This document shows, one piece after another, positions 1 to 9,552 of a stretch of 64,000 bases of DNA. The stretch is from SIG607 sp045537575 (lineage in GTDB: Bacteria > Bacillota > Clostridia > Oscillospirales > Acutalibacteraceae). Below the pieces are notes generated by a model. That model had not been told where the DNA came from and searched no databases. It saw only the letters and a program-made list of their open reading frames with translations. Location of the stretch: positions 37,932 to 101,931 of the forward strand of contig JAZSPU010000006.1 in the NCBI GenBank assembly GCA_045537575.1. Reading direction: 5' to 3'. Position numbers and translations under genes: made by a program. Position 1 is the stretch's first letter, and every line of letters begins with the position of its first letter.

Positions 1-1
1 C

Positions 2-2068
2 GGTTTCAGGTACATTGCCGCTGTGCTCACCGTTACCGCCATAAGACTTTTGACCTCAAAAATAAAATTCACCAGAGAAAAGCCCATATTTTGCGCCTTT
101 ATTGCCCTTCTTTCCGCCTTTTTCACAGGTGTTTCCACCCTTAAAGGACTCAGCGGAGGGGTTACCTTTGCTCTTATTGAATCCCTTCTTGCAGGGGGAA
201 TCGCCTATTTTTTGCATAGCGGCACCTGTGCTCTTTTAAAATGTAAAGCCGGACTTTCCACCGAGCAGTCTGCAAGTGCGGTAATATGTATATCGGTAGT
301 ACTAACAGGGCTTATGGGTTTTACAATAGGCGATTTATCCATAGGCAGAATAGTTTTTATTTTCTTTATACTCCTTGCTTCCCGTCAGGCAGGAGCAGGA
401 ATGGGTGCAATATTCGGAGTTGCGGCGGCGCTGAGCAGCGCTTCCTCAGGTGCGCCTACCGCCGTTACCGTAATGCTGAGTTTTGGCGGACTTATGGCAG
501 GAGTTTTTGCGGATATGGGAAAATTCGCCATATCCTGCGCCTTTATCAGCGCTTCCTTAATAGGCGCTCTTACCGGCGGCTTTACTCCCGAAAACTTAAT
601 AGTAGTTATTGAAGCGATTATCGGTTGCGGAATTTATATTTTAATCCCAAAAACCGTCCTTCGACGCTTTTCAAAATATTTTGCCCGTTCGGTAACGGTG
701 ATACGTCCCGAAGGACTGAAAAAAGCCCTTACAATGAGGCTTAATCTTGCAGGCAACGCTTTAAAGGATGTATCCGCAACTGTAGAAAACGTATCAAGTC
801 AGCTTTCAAAAATAAACTGTCCCGACTTTAAAAAGGTGCTTACAAAAATCGAGGGAGACGCCTGTAAAGGCTGTTCAATGCAGATATTTTGTTGGGAAAC
901 CAAATACGATCAAACCCTTGCCGCCATAATGGCAATGACCAAAGCGGTAAAAAGCGGAGAAAGCTGTGTTGAAAGGTTCTGCGACGAAGAATTTAAGGGC
1001 AGATGCATAAGGGCAAACCGAATGGGAAGCGCAGTTTATAAGCACTACAGCGAATACGCCCTTTCGGTTTCTGCCGAAAAGCGCATTGAAGAGGTACGAA
1101 GCGTTGTAACCGACCAGTTTTCCGGAATCGCCGAAATGCTTTCCTCACTTTCAAAAGAATTTGAAACAGACCAGAGATACGATACCGCCATTGCCTCCCG
1201 TATAGCATCAACCCTTAAAAATATTGACATAGTAGTAGATGAATGTGGAGTACGTCTTGACAAGGACGAGCGTTTAACGGTAGATATATGTATTAAAAAC
1301 TCAAAGGATATCGTGCTTAACCGCGCCGATATTATGAAGGCTTTATGTGTTGCCTGTGACCGTGATTTCGATCCGCCTCTTATCACCTTTTCTTCAGGAA
1401 ATTCTTACATTACAGCAAGTGAACACGCATATCTTACCGCCGATATAGGAGTAAATCAGATAGGCAGCGGCGGTAATGCCATTTGCGGAGATTCCTATGA
1501 ATACTTTTTCGACGGCAAAGGAAAGCTTATTATAATCCTTTCCGACGGTATGGGAACGGGCGGCAGAGCGGCTGTTGACGGCGCTATGGCAAGCGGTCTT
1601 ATGAGCAGACTTTTAAAGGCGGGCTTTGATTTTGATGCGGCGCTGAAAATTCTTAATTCATCAATGCTCTTTAAATCAACCGACGAATCTCTCGCCACCC
1701 TTGACATAGCCGAAATCGACCTTTTTACAGGCAAAACCCGACTTTTAAAGGCAGGGGCGGCGCCCACTATCATACGGCGCTCAGGCAGAGCGGGAAAGGC
1801 TCAAAGCACTTCTCTTCCTGCGGGAATTTTGCGTGGTGTGACCTTTGACAAAGCGGTTATAACTATGAAAAAGGGGGATATTGTGCTTATGATGTCCGAC
1901 GGCGCGGCAAGTGAAGGCACCGATTGGATAAGCGCCGAAATCGAAAGCTGGGATGACGGCAGCGCTCAGGCTTTGGCGGAAAGAATTTCCAAGTGTGCAA
2001 GACGCCGTCGTACCGACAAAAAAGAGGATGACATAACTGTAATTGCCGCCATTTTAAAGACCGCGTGA
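2..2068 (+). CDS. spoIIE: Stage II sporulation protein E, 5'-truncated by window start
   Basis: Membrane-bound PP2C-type serine phosphatase that dephosphorylates SpoIIAA and so activates sigma-F in the forespore. The reading frame is open from base 2, so the true start lies upstream; the GTG at 23 is internal. The visible N-terminal part (about 210 residues) is a run of hydrophobic helices typical of SpoIIE. A central cysteine-containing linker follows, and the C-terminal third has the PP2C metal-binding motifs (GDSYEYFF, SDGMGTGG, MMSDGAAS). Visible length is 688 residues against about 800 for the family. It ends in TGA; the next gene has its own promoter. Identification is firm from domain order and motifs. 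Confidence 0.95.
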   Translation, partial: GFRYIAAVLTVTAIRLLTSKIKFTREKPIFCAFIALLSAFFTGVSTLKGLSGGVTFALIESLLAGGIAYFLHSGTCALLKCKAGLSTEQSASAVICISVVLTGLMGFTIGDLSIGRIVFIFFILLASRQAGAGMGAIFGVAAALSSASSGAPTAVTVMLSFGGLMAGVFADMGKFAISCAFISASLIGALTGGFTPENLIVVIEAIIGCGIYILIPKTVLRRFSKYFARSVTVIRPEGLKKALTMRLNLAGNALKDVSATVENVSSQLSKINCPDFKKVLTKIEGDACKGCSMQIFCWETKYDQTLAAIMAMTKAVKSGESCVERFCDEEFKGRCIRANRMGSAVYKHYSEYALSVSAEKRIEEVRSVVTDQFSGIAEMLSSLSKEFETDQRYDTAIASRIASTLKNIDIVVDECGVRLDKDERLTVDICIKNSKDIVLNRADIMKALCVACDRDFDPPLITFSSGNSYITASEHAYLTADIGVNQIGSGGNAICGDSYEYFFDGKGKLIIILSDGMGTGGRAAVDGAMASGLMSRLLKAGFDFDAALKILNSSMLFKSTDESLATLDIAEIDLFTGKTRLLKAGAAPTIIRRSGRAGKAQSTSLPAGILRGVTFDKAVITMKKGDIVLMMSDGAASEGTDWISAEIESWDDGSAQALAERISKCARRRRTDKKEDDITVIAAILKTA

Positions 2069-2080
2069 AAAAATTTTTCA

Positions 2081-2109
2081 TTGACACTGTTTCTTTCACT
2101 TGTTATACT
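2081..2109 (+). promoter_or_regulatory. Sigma-A-type promoter of the GH16 pair
   Basis: TTGACA (2081-2086), 17-base spacer, TATACT (2104-2109), 12 bases after the spoIIE stop codon. A strong ribosome binding site (AAAGGAG) follows before the ATG at 2136. Confidence 0.85.
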
Positions 2110-2135
2110 TTTTAGTGAAAGGAGATGATTTAAAA

Positions 2136-2927
2136 ATGAGTACAAAATATACTAAACTTATTTTTGAAAACACTTTTAAAAGCGAAAAAGACCTTGAAAA
2201 TTGGGAAATTAAAGAATTTAACGAAATTTTCAAGGGTAAAGAGCCTGTAACAGACATAATGCCCACCCACGTTGACGACGGAGAAAAGGAGCCAACCGTA
2301 GGCGGTACAGTTAATTACCTTAAGAAAAACGTTTACATAAAAGACTCTAACCTTTGCCTTGCAGCCACAAAAGACGAAAACGGATACTTTGGCGCTATGC
2401 TTAGTCTTAAAAACAGAAAATTCGGCAAGGGATACCTAGAGGTAAAGGCTAAATTTCCGCCCTTTTCAAACAGTGTATGGCCGAAAATGTCTTTGGTTAA
2501 CAAAGACGGAAAGGTTACCGCCGAAAAGGATTTTGCTCAGATTATGGGTATAAAAGGCAAAAATGCCTGCACCCTTATAGCTACATATTTTGACGGTTCT
2601 TTTTATAAAAACATTAACTATCTTTACAGCGCAAATAACGCTTGGCCCCGTTTTTATCCCGATGCCGACTCCCCTGAGCTTTTAAGCGAAGGTTATCATA
2701 TTTTCGGCATCGAACAGACCGAAACCGACCTTGTTTTTTACGTTGATTCCATAGAGTTTTCAAGAATTGACATTGCTTGTCCCGTATTTAGTGTTTTTAA
2801 CAACGAAAGCACCCTTAATTTGAGCATATCTGTAGGTATGCCTAAAATTGAAGCGCCCGATGAAACCACCATTGTTCCTTGCGAAATGCAGGTTGAGTAC
2901 GTAAGATTTTACGGGGAGGAAGAGTAA
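2136..2927 (+). CDS. GH16-like protein lacking the catalytic acid/base
   Basis: A concanavalin-fold protein of the glycoside hydrolase 16 type (beta-glucanase/laminarinase superfamily), 263 residues. The ATG at 2136 is chosen because AAAGGAG sits just upstream; an in-frame codon at 2100 lies before the predicted transcription start. The family active-site motif ExDxxE appears here as E130-K-D132-F-A-Q135: nucleophile Glu and central Asp are kept, but the acid/base Glu is Gln. No signal peptide is visible, so it should be cytoplasmic. It overlaps the next gene, a GH16 with an intact motif, by one base. Likely a carbohydrate-binding or regulatory pseudoenzyme partner; substrate unknown. Confidence 0.75.
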   Translation: MSTKYTKLIFENTFKSEKDLENWEIKEFNEIFKGKEPVTDIMPTHVDDGEKEPTVGGTVNYLKKNVYIKDSNLCLAATKDENGYFGAMLSLKNRKFGKGYLEVKAKFPPFSNSVWPKMSLVNKDGKVTAEKDFAQIMGIKGKNACTLIATYFDGSFYKNINYLYSANNAWPRFYPDADSPELLSEGYHIFGIEQTETDLVFYVDSIEFSRIDIACPVFSVFNNESTLNLSISVGMPKIEAPDETTIVPCEMQVEYVRFYGEEE

Positions 2928-3718
2928 TGAAGCTTATTCACGATGAACTTATAAAAAACGGATATAAATTAGTTTTTGAAGACCATTTTGACGGTGATAG
3001 TCTTAATCCTGATGTGTGGCACATAGTTAATATGCGACAGGACGGTCATTTAGGCAGAGGCGCTTGGCGAAAAACCGAAAACCTTTGCGTAAACGATTCC
3101 GATTTAACCATTACCGCTCGTATAGAGGATGACAAGGAATACACAAGCGGTATGATAAACACCTCAAAAAGCTTTTGCTATAAATACGGCTATGCCGAAA
3201 TAAGAGCAAAACTGCCAAAAGGCGGCAGCGGTATCTGGCCGGGATTTTGGACTAAGTCAGACTATAAAGGCGCTCCCCTTAATACCGAAATTGATATTTT
3301 TGAAATGTTCGGTGATGATACCAAAATTGAATCCACACTTCACGCTTGGTGGCGTGACAGAATTTATGATAATAAAATTCGGCATATAAGCTACGGTGCA
3401 GTAAAAAAACACCTTACTAATCCTTCTTTTTCCGATGATTATCACACAATAGGTTATCATTGGACAAAGGATTACGTTGAGTTTGCTGTTGACGGTGAAC
3501 CCCTTCCCCGATTAGAAATAAATAATGCTATGTATTCTGCTTTCCACACTCCTATTTACTTTATAATCAGTATGGCTTTCGGACTTCCCTTCTTGCCTGC
3601 CCCCGACGAAAACCGAACTGAACCTATTGAATATAAAATTGATTACATACGTCTTTATCAGGACGAAAGCGGAGAGCTTTACGATTTTAACGAAGACGGC
3701 ACCATTGCTAAACGCTAA
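2927..3718 (+). CDS. Glycoside hydrolase family 16 (beta-glucanase-like), intracellular
   Basis: A 263-residue GH16 enzyme expected to cleave beta-1,3/1,4-type glucans or related galactans by a retaining mechanism. The complete catalytic motif is seen as E121-I-D123-I-F-E126, preceded by the aromatic substrate-cleft stretch SGIWPGFW. There is no signal peptide or membrane segment, which is unusual because most bacterial GH16 enzymes are secreted; it may act on imported oligosaccharides. It is translationally coupled to the preceding GH16-like gene (stop TAA and start ATG share one base) and followed by a terminator, so the two form a bicistronic unit. The exact polysaccharide cannot be read from sequence. 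Confidence 0.85.
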   Translation: MKLIHDELIKNGYKLVFEDHFDGDSLNPDVWHIVNMRQDGHLGRGAWRKTENLCVNDSDLTITARIEDDKEYTSGMINTSKSFCYKYGYAEIRAKLPKGGSGIWPGFWTKSDYKGAPLNTEIDIFEMFGDDTKIESTLHAWWRDRIYDNKIRHISYGAVKKHLTNPSFSDDYHTIGYHWTKDYVEFAVDGEPLPRLEINNAMYSAFHTPIYFIISMAFGLPFLPAPDENRTEPIEYKIDYIRLYQDESGELYDFNEDGTIAKR

Positions 3719-3725
3719 ATAATTT

Positions 3726-3756
3726 AAGCACAGAGTTTTGGCTCTGTGCTTTTTTA
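3726..3756 (+). terminator. Rho-independent terminator after GH16 pair
   Basis: A 10-bp stem (AAGCACAGAG / CTCTGTGCTT) with loop TTTTGG, followed by a run of T. Confidence 0.9.
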
Positions 3757-3758
3757 TA

Positions 3759-3788
3759 TTGACTATTTATATATATTAGTAGTATAAT
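3759..3788 (+). promoter_or_regulatory. Sigma-A-type promoter of the PTS-IIC-like/nth/pdxK/MATE run
   Basis: TTGACT (3759-3764), 18-base spacer, TATAAT (3783-3788), immediately after the preceding terminator. Confidence 0.8.
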
Positions 3789-3853
3789 ATAGGAGTATAT
3801 AATGGAATAATATCAGTTTTTCCACAAATCAATTCTCACAGGAGTGAAGGAAA

Positions 3854-4897
3854 ATGAAAAAAATATTCAATAGAATATTCATTGACGGACTTTCCGGTAT
3901 GGCTCTCGGTCTTTTTGCCACCCTTATTATAGGCACTATTTTAGGTCAGATAGCCTCCTTTATTCCGGGGGTTGTAGGCACCTATCTTACATACGTAGCA
4001 AGCTTTGCAAAAACCGTTACGGGCGCAGGCATAGGTGTAGGTGTTGCCGCTAAATTAAAGGCATCTCCCTTAACCGCCGTTTCTGCCGCCGTTTGCGGTA
4101 TGGTAGGCGCATTCCCTATTATAGATGCAGGTAAATTCACCTTCGGCGCCGCCGGTGAACCTCTCGGCGCATTTATTGCCGCTTACATAGCAGTTGAGGT
4201 CGGCGCTCTAGTATCAAATAAAACAAAGGTTGATATTATTCTCACTCCCCTTTGTTGTATAGTTATGGGAAGTCTTGCCGCTTTCCTTATCGGCCCTTAT
4301 ATTTCGTACGCTATGAAGTGGCTGGGCAATCTTGTAAACGTTAACGTTGATAAATATCCCGTTATCGGCGGTATGATAGTTTCGGTAGTTATGGGTATTT
4401 TCTTAACCCTTCCCATTTCAAGCGCCGCCATAGGTGTTTCTATGGGGCTAAGCGGTCTTGCCGCAGGCGCTGCTACCGTCGGCTGTTGCTGTAATATGAT
4501 AGGCTTTGCCGTTATAAGCTACAGGGAAAACAAATTCGGCGGTCTTATAGCTCAGGGTGTGGGCACTTCTATGCTTCAGATGCCCAACATCGTCCGCCAT
4601 CCGCAGATATGGTTGCCTTCCATTTTCTCCAGCGCAATTTTAGGCCCCCTTTCTGCCGCTGTATTTAAAATGGTAAGCTCTCCCATTGGCTCGGGTATGG
4701 GAAGCGCAGGTTTAGTCGGTCAGTTTGCCGCCTTCTCCGCTATGACGCAAAGCGGAAGCTCCTCTATTAAAGCTCTGCTTTTAATTGCTTTAATGCACTT
4801 TATTCTTCCTGCTGCCGTCTCTCTTGCCTTTAGCGAGGGTATGCGAAAAATGGGAATGATTAAAAGCGGATATCTAAAACTTAATGCCAATGACTAA
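3854..4897 (+). CDS. PTS EIIC-type membrane permease (PTS_EIIC_2 family)
   Basis: Polytopic membrane protein of 347 residues, glycine/alanine-rich with about ten hydrophobic segments, resembling the PTS_EIIC_2 group of orphan sugar-permease subunits. A ribosome binding site (ACAGGAGTG) precedes the ATG. No EIIA, EIIB or HPr gene is nearby, so sugar phosphorylation by this protein would need partners elsewhere, and its substrate is unknown. Its end overlaps the start of nth by 14 bases, suggesting coupled translation. Family assignment rests on overall sequence character (GGMIVSVVMGIFLTLPIS and the conserved GSSSIKALLL stretch near the C-terminus) rather than on a catalytic residue. Confidence 0.75.
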   Translation: MKKIFNRIFIDGLSGMALGLFATLIIGTILGQIASFIPGVVGTYLTYVASFAKTVTGAGIGVGVAAKLKASPLTAVSAAVCGMVGAFPIIDAGKFTFGAAGEPLGAFIAAYIAVEVGALVSNKTKVDIILTPLCCIVMGSLAAFLIGPYISYAMKWLGNLVNVNVDKYPVIGGMIVSVVMGIFLTLPISSAAIGVSMGLSGLAAGAATVGCCCNMIGFAVISYRENKFGGLIAQGVGTSMLQMPNIVRHPQIWLPSIFSSAILGPLSAAVFKMVSSPIGSGMGSAGLVGQFAAFSAMTQSGSSSIKALLLIALMHFILPAAVSLAFSEGMRKMGMIKSGYLKLNAND

Positions 4898-5516
4898 AAA
4901 AGAACGCGCCGCTTTATGCGTTGAAGCCTTTGAAAAGGAATATCCCGATGCAATTTGTTCATTAAATTATAAAAATCCTTTTGAATTACTAATTGCAACA
5001 CGGCTTTCCGCCCAATGCACAGATGCAAGGGTTAATATTGTTACCCCCGCCCTCTTTGAGCGTTTTCCGGACTGCTTTTCTTTAGCAAAGGCGCCCTTAG
5101 ACGAGGTTGAGGAGCTTATAAAAACCTGCGGTCTTTACAAAAGCAAGGCAAAAAGCCTTGTGGAAATCGGTAAAATGCTCTGTGAAGAATTTGGCGGTCA
5201 AATCCCCGACAGTATTGAAGAGCTTACCCGACTTCCAGGTGTAGGAAGAAAAACCGCAAATCTTGTTTGCGGAGATATTTACGGGCAGCCTGCCGTTGTT
5301 GCCGATACGCATTTTATAAGACTTTGCAATCGCCTAGGCTTTATAAATACCAAAGATCCCTATAAAGCGGAAATGAGTATGCGAAAAATTTTACCAAGTG
5401 ATAAATCCAATGATTTTTGCCACAGATGTGTGCTTCACGGCAGAAAGGTCTGCACCGCACGACGCGCATACTGTGAAAACTGTGTATTAAACGAATTTTG
5501 TCCCAAGAAGGTGTAA
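4884..5516 (+). CDS. nth: Endonuclease III
   Basis: DNA glycosylase/AP lyase of base excision repair that removes oxidised pyrimidines. The helix-hairpin-helix is LPGVGRKTANLV with the catalytic Lys in the usual place; the catalytic Asp follows in VVADTHF. The C-terminal 4Fe-4S loop Cys-x6-Cys-x2-Cys-x5-Cys is intact. Length (210 residues) is normal. It begins inside the 3' end of the PTS-like gene; an alternative start is the ATG two codons later. The pdxK-like gene follows after 4 bases. Confidence 0.97.
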   Translation: MPMTKKERAALCVEAFEKEYPDAICSLNYKNPFELLIATRLSAQCTDARVNIVTPALFERFPDCFSLAKAPLDEVEELIKTCGLYKSKAKSLVEIGKMLCEEFGGQIPDSIEELTRLPGVGRKTANLVCGDIYGQPAVVADTHFIRLCNRLGFINTKDPYKAEMSMRKILPSDKSNDFCHRCVLHGRKVCTARRAYCENCVLNEFCPKKV

Positions 5517-5520
5517 AAAA

Positions 5521-6357
5521 ATGTCCCAAAAAAGAGTAGTAGCCATTCACGATATTTCCTGTTTCGGAAAATGCTCACTTACCGTGGCTCTGCCAATACT
5601 CTCTGCCTGCGGCGCTGAATGTGCCGTAATTCCCACTGCCGTGCTTTCCACCCACACAGGCGGCTTTTCGGGTTATACCTTCCGTGACCTTACGGAAGAC
5701 ATTTTACCCGTAGCTTCCCATTGGAGAAAGGAAGGCATTACCGCCGACGTTTTCTACAGCGGTTATTTAGGCTCTAAAGAGCAGGCAGATATTGTTAAAC
5801 GCACCGTTGAAATGCTTCGCACTCAGCAAAGCATGGTTATTGTTGATCCTGCTATGGCTGATTTCGGGAGGCTTTACAAAGGCTTTGAAGCCGATTTCCC
5901 CCTTGCTATGCTTTCCCTTTGCCAAAGCGCTGACATTATCGTTCCCAACATAACCGAAGCCGCTATGCTTACGGGCATTGAATATCTTGAGCCTCCCTAC
6001 AGCGAAGAATACATAGAAAAACTCATTAAGCGCACCTATGACCTTACGGGCGCAGACGTTGTGCTTACAGGGGTATGCTTTGATGACAGACGTATAGGCG
6101 CCGCCATTTGCGAAGACGGAGAAATCCGCTATGCGCTGACCAGAAGGGTTGACGCTGTTTATCACGGAACCGGCGACGTTTTTGCAAGTGCTATGATAGG
6201 CGCACTTTTAAATGACCGTTCCTTACAGGCGGCGGTTCAGATTGCCGTCAACTTCACACGTGAATCCATAGAAAAAACCATTGAAGAAAATCCCGAAAGA
6301 GAGTACGGCGTAAACTTTGAATCCGCTTTGCCCGAACTGTTTAAGGTACTTGAATAA
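5521..6357 (+). CDS. pdxK: Pyridoxal/pyridoxamine kinase
   Basis: Ribokinase-fold kinase (278 residues) that phosphorylates pyridoxal, pyridoxamine or pyridoxine in the vitamin B6 salvage pathway. The N-terminus has the family signature around HDISCFGKCSLT and PTAVLSTHTGGF; the anion-hole/catalytic motif GTGD is in the HGTGDVFAS segment near residue 220. It lies 4 bases after nth and 2 bases before the MATE gene, so all are probably co-transcribed. PdxK and PdxY types cannot be separated by eye. Confidence 0.9.
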   Translation: MSQKRVVAIHDISCFGKCSLTVALPILSACGAECAVIPTAVLSTHTGGFSGYTFRDLTEDILPVASHWRKEGITADVFYSGYLGSKEQADIVKRTVEMLRTQQSMVIVDPAMADFGRLYKGFEADFPLAMLSLCQSADIIVPNITEAAMLTGIEYLEPPYSEEYIEKLIKRTYDLTGADVVLTGVCFDDRRIGAAICEDGEIRYALTRRVDAVYHGTGDVFASAMIGALLNDRSLQAAVQIAVNFTRESIEKTIEENPEREYGVNFESALPELFKVLE

Positions 6358-6359
6358 TT

Positions 6360-7763
6360 ATGTCTTCTTTGTCTTTAAGAAAAATCAGAAACACCTTAAT
6401 AGGTGATAAAAACTTTTACTCAAAGGTTTTCACTATCCTTTTACCTATGATAGTGCAAAATACTGTAACAAACGTTGTAAGCTTACTTGATAACGTTATG
6501 GTGGGCAGAGTAGGCACAATACAAATGTCTGCTGTCGCTATAGTAAACCAGCTCCTTTTTGTCTTTTCCCTTTGTATTTTCGGAGGACTTGCAGGGGCGG
6601 GTATTTTCTCTGCTCAATATGCAGGCGCAAAGGACGACACCGGTATGCGCTACTGTTTCCGTATGAAGTGCTACGTAGGTGTTTTAATGCTTATTTTAGC
6701 CGCCTTCATTTTCCTTGTTTTCCCCTCAGGTCTTATAAACGCTTATCTTGCCGAAGGTACCTCGGCAGAGGATGCTGCAGCCACCCTTTATTTCGGCAAA
6801 CAGTACCTTTTTATAATGCTTATAGGTCTTATTCCCTTTGCTTTTTCGCAGGTATATGCCAGTACCTTAAGGGAGCTGGGGGAAACAAAGCTTCCAATGA
6901 TTGCAACGGTAATTGCAATTTTTGTAAATCTTGTACTAAACTATATTTTAATATTCGGAAAGCTGGGCTTTGCAAAAATGGGCGTTGCAGGCGCCGCTGT
7001 TGCTACGGTTATTTCCCGTTACACAGAAATGCTTATCATTATTATATTTACACATTTTAAAAAGCAACGCTTTACCTTTATAAAGGGTGTTTATTCTTCG
7101 CCCAAAATTCCCCTTTTACTTTCAAAAAAGATTATCCGTTCCGGCTTTCCTCTGCTTATTAACGAGTTTTTATGGTCGCTGGGTATGGCAATGCTTTTGC
7201 AGTGCTATTCCGTAAGAGGTCTGGGTGTTGTTGCCGCTTCCAACATTGCGGGAACTGCGGCAAATCTCTTTAACGTTGCCTTTATTTCCATGGGCGGCGC
7301 TCTTTCCATTATGCTCGGTCAAGCCCTTGGAGCCGGAAATAACCAAAAGGCTAAAGATATGGTGTGGAAGCTTATATCCCTTTCGGTATTTTTAAGCTTT
7401 ATTATGGGAGTAATACTCGCCCTTTTATCCTACGCCTTCCCACGTATGTATAATACCGAGCAAGAGGTTCGCCATATTGCCACCTACTTTTTATTAATTC
7501 TCGCCCTTATAATGCCCGTAAACGCATTCTCCCATTGCTGTTACTTTATTATGAGAAGCGGCGGACGTACAATTATAACCTTCCTTTTCGACAGCGTTAT
7601 TATGTGGGGCGTAAATATTCCCATTGCCTTTGCCCTTTCCAGCCATACTTCCCTTAATATCATTACCGTTTATCTTTTGGTACAATGTCTTGATATTTTA
7701 AAATGTATTCTCGGCTTTATTCTTGTTAAAAAGGGCATTTGGATAAGGAATATCGTCAAATAA
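6360..7763 (+). CDS. MATE family efflux transporter
   Basis: Twelve-helix multidrug and toxin extrusion protein (467 residues), a cation-coupled antiporter of the NorM/DinF superfamily. Recognised from the two MatE repeats: the first begins at LPMIVQNTVTNVVSLLDNVMVGRVG, the second near IIRSGFPLLINEFLWSLGMAM. It follows pdxK by 2 bases and ends overlapping the convergent spoIID gene by 8 bases; no stem-loop terminator was seen there. Substrate unknown. Confidence 0.93.
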   Translation: MSSLSLRKIRNTLIGDKNFYSKVFTILLPMIVQNTVTNVVSLLDNVMVGRVGTIQMSAVAIVNQLLFVFSLCIFGGLAGAGIFSAQYAGAKDDTGMRYCFRMKCYVGVLMLILAAFIFLVFPSGLINAYLAEGTSAEDAAATLYFGKQYLFIMLIGLIPFAFSQVYASTLRELGETKLPMIATVIAIFVNLVLNYILIFGKLGFAKMGVAGAAVATVISRYTEMLIIIIFTHFKKQRFTFIKGVYSSPKIPLLLSKKIIRSGFPLLINEFLWSLGMAMLLQCYSVRGLGVVAASNIAGTAANLFNVAFISMGGALSIMLGQALGAGNNQKAKDMVWKLISLSVFLSFIMGVILALLSYAFPRMYNTEQEVRHIATYFLLILALIMPVNAFSHCCYFIMRSGGRTIITFLFDSVIMWGVNIPIAFALSSHTSLNIITVYLLVQCLDILKCILGFILVKKGIWIRNIVK

Positions 7764-8697
7764 TTTCTGTTCCTTTATAGTACCACTTAAGTATTTCCTT
7801 ATAGTCGCTTCCCTGCTGTGCCATATAATTGGCGCCGTATTGACTCATTCCTACAAGGTGACCGTATCCCCTTACTGTAAAGGTAAATGACGAATCCTTG
7901 GCGGTAACGTCAAAATTAGCGCTTCGAAGATTAAGGGCGCTTCTTATTTCCTTGCCCGTAAAGGTTTTATCCCCGAATTTAATGGTAAGAAGGGTTCCGC
8001 TGTCACTATATACAGGAGAAGAAAACCATTTTGACACTTCCACTTCGCTTATTCCTTTGATTTTTTCCTTTAACTGTTCATCAGTGAAATCTGCGGTAGT
8101 AAGATAATTGGGGCTTAGTAAATCCCCCACGCTTTCTACGGGAGTAAGATAGGAATATTCCTTTCCCCAAAGGTTTTTCACATCCTCGGTTTTTCCGCCC
8201 GAAATGGCGGTATAAAGGGTTAAGGCAGGTTTTCCCTCAAAGGTTACCGTCTGTCCCAGCACCGAATCAATGGCAGAAAGTATTTTTTCGGTATATTCCC
8301 CTTCGCTTTCTCCCCATTTTTTAGTTCTGCCCTCTTTATCTATATAGGCTTGGTCTAAACTCGAATCACTTGTTATATCAAAATCCTCTTTTTTATTTTC
8401 GTTTTTGCGCCACAAAGCAAAGGTATAGGCGGCAACGGTCTGCGCTTTTAAGGCTTCAATATGATAGGATGCAGGCATTTCCGCCGACACAACCCCTAAA
8501 ATATAATCTCTTGCGGATATAGTACTGATTTCTCCTGACTCCTTGTCCTTAAGGCGAAAGGTGACCTCTGGTGTTTGGGCAGAATTAGATACGTTTACCG
8601 CCTTGGTTTCACTTTTTAAAGACATCAGCGGAAAAACTAAAAACATAAATGCAAGAAACAGGCTTATCCATCCGTAAATACTTTTCATACACTTCAT
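7756..8697 (-). CDS. spoIID: Stage II sporulation protein D
   Basis: Membrane-anchored lytic transglycosylase needed for peptidoglycan remodelling during engulfment. One N-terminal hydrophobic segment (about residues 7-27) anchors it; the SpoIID/LytB core follows, with the diagnostic ARDYILGVVSAEMP segment and the C-terminal GYGHLVGMSQYGANYMA motif. Length is 313 residues, normal for SpoIID. It is divergent from the membrane protein gene at 8749 and convergent with the MATE gene. Together with spoIIE it supports a spore-forming host. Confidence 0.95.
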   Translation of the reverse strand: MKCMKSIYGWISLFLAFMFLVFPLMSLKSETKAVNVSNSAQTPEVTFRLKDKESGEISTISARDYILGVVSAEMPASYHIEALKAQTVAAYTFALWRKNENKKEDFDITSDSSLDQAYIDKEGRTKKWGESEGEYTEKILSAIDSVLGQTVTFEGKPALTLYTAISGGKTEDVKNLWGKEYSYLTPVESVGDLLSPNYLTTADFTDEQLKEKIKGISEVEVSKWFSSPVYSDSGTLLTIKFGDKTFTGKEIRSALNLRSANFDVTAKDSSFTFTVRGYGHLVGMSQYGANYMAQQGSDYKEILKWYYKGTEII

Positions 8698-8748
8698 CCT
8701 TTAAACATAATTTACTATACAATATATGAATCACGGGAGCAAATTATT

Positions 8749-9552
8749 ATGAAAACCAAAAACCTATTTATTTTTTCTGTCTGTTTAGCGGTTATATGCG
8801 CCGCTATGCGAACAGCCACCACCCTTTACACCACCGAAAGCACTACGGGATTTTTTATCGCCAGACTTTCCTCCCTTGGCATATTTTTAAGTATAGCTAT
8901 TTTCGTTTTGACATTGGCGGCTTTTATCTTCGCCTTTTTTGCAGACAAAAAAGCAGCCATAGACTTTAAATTAAATAGTCTTTCAGGCAGCCTTTCTATT
9001 CTTTGCGGCATAGTGACGTTGCTTTATCCCGTGCTGTTTACAAATACCTCTCTTATTCCTTGGCAGGATAATTTAACGGTGTTTTTCGCCTTTCTTTCGG
9101 GAGTATGGTTTATATTCTTTGGACTTTCAGCCTTTATTAATCTGAAAATCCCCCCTATTTCATGCGTTGTTCCCTTGTTTTATTATTTAATGAGACTGGT
9201 GCTTATTTTCACCTCATTCAGCGCCTCTGCTCTTGTAGCTGAGCACGTTTTCTCCCTTGCATACCGTTGCGCTTTACTTGTATTTATGCTGATGTTTTTA
9301 AGAATCTGCGCAGGATTTCCGTCAAGCCGCACCTTAAAACTCTTTTTGCCCGTAAGCATTTCTACCTTTATACTCACCTTTACCAGTATAGTCAGCCGCC
9401 TTATTGTGCATTTTTCCCTTGGGGATGCCTTTATCCACGGCGACGTTCCCGTTGACTATGACGGCATAGCGCTGTGCCTTGCTATATTGCCTATAACCTA
9501 CAATATTTTAAAAGAAAAAAGGGAGGAAATCGAAAATGAAATTCAATGTTAA
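8749..9552 (+). CDS. Unknown multi-pass membrane protein
   Basis: A 267-residue, very hydrophobic protein with about seven predicted membrane segments and no recognised motif. GGGAG precedes the ATG. The last 17 bases overlap the start of the DUF5058 gene, implying translational coupling and a shared role with the downstream membrane pair and peptidase. Function not assigned. Confidence 0.7.
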   Translation: MKTKNLFIFSVCLAVICAAMRTATTLYTTESTTGFFIARLSSLGIFLSIAIFVLTLAAFIFAFFADKKAAIDFKLNSLSGSLSILCGIVTLLYPVLFTNTSLIPWQDNLTVFFAFLSGVWFIFFGLSAFINLKIPPISCVVPLFYYLMRLVLIFTSFSASALVAEHVFSLAYRCALLVFMLMFLRICAGFPSSRTLKLFLPVSISTFILTFTSIVSRLIVHFSLGDAFIHGDVPVDYDGIALCLAILPITYNILKEKREEIENEIQC

